From an uncultured Oscillospiraceae bacterium (GTDB lineage Bacteria > Bacillota > Clostridia > Oscillospirales > Acutalibacteraceae), in the NCBI GenBank assembly GCA_900543305.1, contig UQQZ01000066.1, positions 1-14,229 of the forward strand: DNA of 14,229 nt. Direction: 5' to 3'. Below, piece by piece: positions 13,341-14,229 of this stretch. Each line of letters starts with the position of its first letter. The first letter of the stretch is position 1. The notes under the pieces were generated by a model, which was not told where the DNA came from, ran no database searches, and was given only the letters and a program-made list of their open reading frames with translations. A program made the translations under genes and the position numbers.

Positions 13341-13985
13341 AGGTTCTGTTCTGCGCTGACTTTCCAAATCGAAGTAGGAAAGAGAATCGATTTCGTCTCC
13401 CCAGAATTCCACCCGCACAGGGGAAGAGTCGCTGGGGGAGAAGAAATCCACAATTCCGCCCCGGCGGCTGAATTGACCGGGTCCTTCAATCTGATCTTCC
13501 CGGGTATAGCCGCAGTTGACAAGAGCTTCCAGCAGGGTGTCGATTTTCATCTCCGCACCGGTTTCCACAGGAAAGAGTTTATCTTTCAACTCAGTGGGCC
13601 CCATGGTAAACTGCAGGGCAGCGTCCATGCAGGCAATGATACAGTCACAGTCTCCATTTTGCAGTTTGGAAAGGGCTTCCAAGCGAAGCCGTTCGTACTC
13701 GTGGGAGACACCGGTGGTGTCCCGAAAGTTAAAATCCCGAAGAGGGTAAGTGACGGGATGAAGCCCCAGGGAAAACAGATCTTCCTGAAAACGCTGAGCT
13801 TCTGCCTCGTCGGCAGCCAAAATCAAGGCCTGGCGTTTGGTTGTCTGACAAAGGGAGGCGATCACACAACACTTGTGAATCCCTGAGAGTCCGGTCACGG
13901 CAGCGGGTACGGTTCCCTGGGTGACGGCCTGTTCCAATCGGTTGTAATCCTGCCAGTGTTCCAAGGCGTTGCGGATCAGTTTCAT
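13329..13985 (-). CDS. mfd: Transcription-repair coupling factor Mfd, N-terminal part (frameshifted gene)
   Basis: These 218 residues are the UvrB-like N-terminal region of Mfd, which binds UvrA. The segment PGQFSRRGGIVDFFSPSDSS (about 174-193) and EFWGDEIDSLSYFDLESQRR (about 198-217) match the pGQfavRGGIiDif...FFgdeIdSir.FD..tQR pattern of the family. The start is ATG 13985, with GGAGG five bases upstream; a TTG at 13997 overlaps that site and is unlikely. The frame ends early, in the middle of the UvrB-like region, because of a one-base shift. It lies 48 bases after pth with no terminator between, so the two are probably cotranscribed, a common arrangement in Bacillota. Confidence 0.9.
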   Translation of the reverse strand: MKLIRNALEHWQDYNRLEQAVTQGTVPAAVTGLSGIHKCCVIASLCQTTKRQALILAADEAEAQRFQEDLFSLGLHPVTYPLRDFNFRDTTGVSHEYERLRLEALSKLQNGDCDCIIACMDAALQFTMGPTELKDKLFPVETGAEMKIDTLLEALVNCGYTREDQIEGPGQFSRRGGIVDFFSPSDSSPVRVEFWGDEIDSLSYFDLESQRRTEPVPP

Positions 13986-14033
13986 AGAATCCTCCAATCA
14001 AAAACGGAATTTGCTCGGGTGATGCACAATCTC

Positions 14034-14229
14034 TTAACTATTATATAGATTCATAGCCCGGTCAATTTCTCCCCGAACGATAAGTTCTGCTGCGGCAGCG
14101 GCATTTTCCAAAGCAAGCTCCAGCTCTTTTTGTTCCTGCTGAGAGAAACGGGAGAGAACCCAGTCGGCCAGGTTGTAGTCGGGATGAGGCTTTTTGCCCA
14201 CACCCAACTTAATTCTGGGGAATTGGTCG
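14034..14229 (-). CDS. pth: Peptidyl-tRNA hydrolase, C-terminal part; starts outside window
   Basis: The last 64 codons of a gene entering from the high-coordinate end read DQFPRIKLGVGKKPHPDYNL, then ADWVLSRFSQQEQKELELAL, and end LYNS with TAA at 14034. This matches the C-terminal third of bacterial Pth, where FPRIKLGVGxP, then DLADWVLxxF, is a conserved stretch. Pth cleaves peptidyl-tRNA that has dropped off ribosomes and recycles the tRNA in the cytosol. The catalytic His and Asp lie in the missing N-terminal part. The neighbouring mfd gene on the same strand supports the call, since pth and mfd are adjacent in many Bacillota. The codon at 14229 is incomplete. Confidence 0.92.
   Translation of the reverse strand, partial: DQFPRIKLGVGKKPHPDYNLADWVLSRFSQQEQKELELALENAAAAAELIVRGEIDRAMNLYNS

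Overview
The window looks like chromosomal DNA from a Gram-positive anaerobe of the Clostridia (Bacillota), possibly of the Ruminococcaceae/Oscillospirales type. The reasons are strong AGGAGG ribosome binding sites, near-consensus vegetative promoters, a V-type ATPase operon in the enterococcal/clostridial gene order, the neighbourhood pth - mfd - foldase lipoprotein, and a lipoprotein with a Ser-rich tail. This assignment is inferred from protein resemblance and gene order, not from a search. Every supported gene lies on the minus strand, so transcription runs from high to low coordinates. The two end genes are cut by the window edges.

In transcription order, the housekeeping block (14229-9230) starts with the 3' end of pth (peptidyl-tRNA hydrolase). 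Next is mfd, the transcription-repair coupling factor. Its reading frame is broken once, near 13335, giving a 218-residue N-terminal part and a 939-residue C-terminal part that overlap by four bases. A lipoprotein of the SurA/PrsA foldase type follows, with its own promoter inside an inverted repeat. Two tandem terminators end this block.

The V-type ATPase block (about 9070-308) has a consensus promoter with a 17-bp spacer, a structured leader, and nine tightly packed genes for subunits G/H, I, K, E, C, F, A, B and D. The order matches Enterococcus hirae ntpFIKECGABD. E, G/H, C, D and F are the stalks and rotor axle, A and B form the catalytic head, and I and K form the membrane motor. The proteolipid K keeps all five residues that bind Na+ in E. 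hirae NtpK, so the complex is predicted to move Na+ rather than H+. Whether it pumps or makes ATP in the cell cannot be read from the sequence. A rho-independent terminator follows subunit D.

After that terminator, the first 82 codons of another gene run off the low-coordinate end. It resembles the N-terminus of clostridial transglutaminase-like proteins, but this call is tentative.

I found no mobile element, CRISPR array, RNA gene or clearly new system. The points most worth checking are the mfd frameshift, the Na+ site in subunit K, the dyad around the foldase promoter, and the structured leader of the ATPase operon. No gene-free stretch exceeds 300 bases; the longest, 8955-9229, holds the tandem terminators, the ATPase promoter and the leader.
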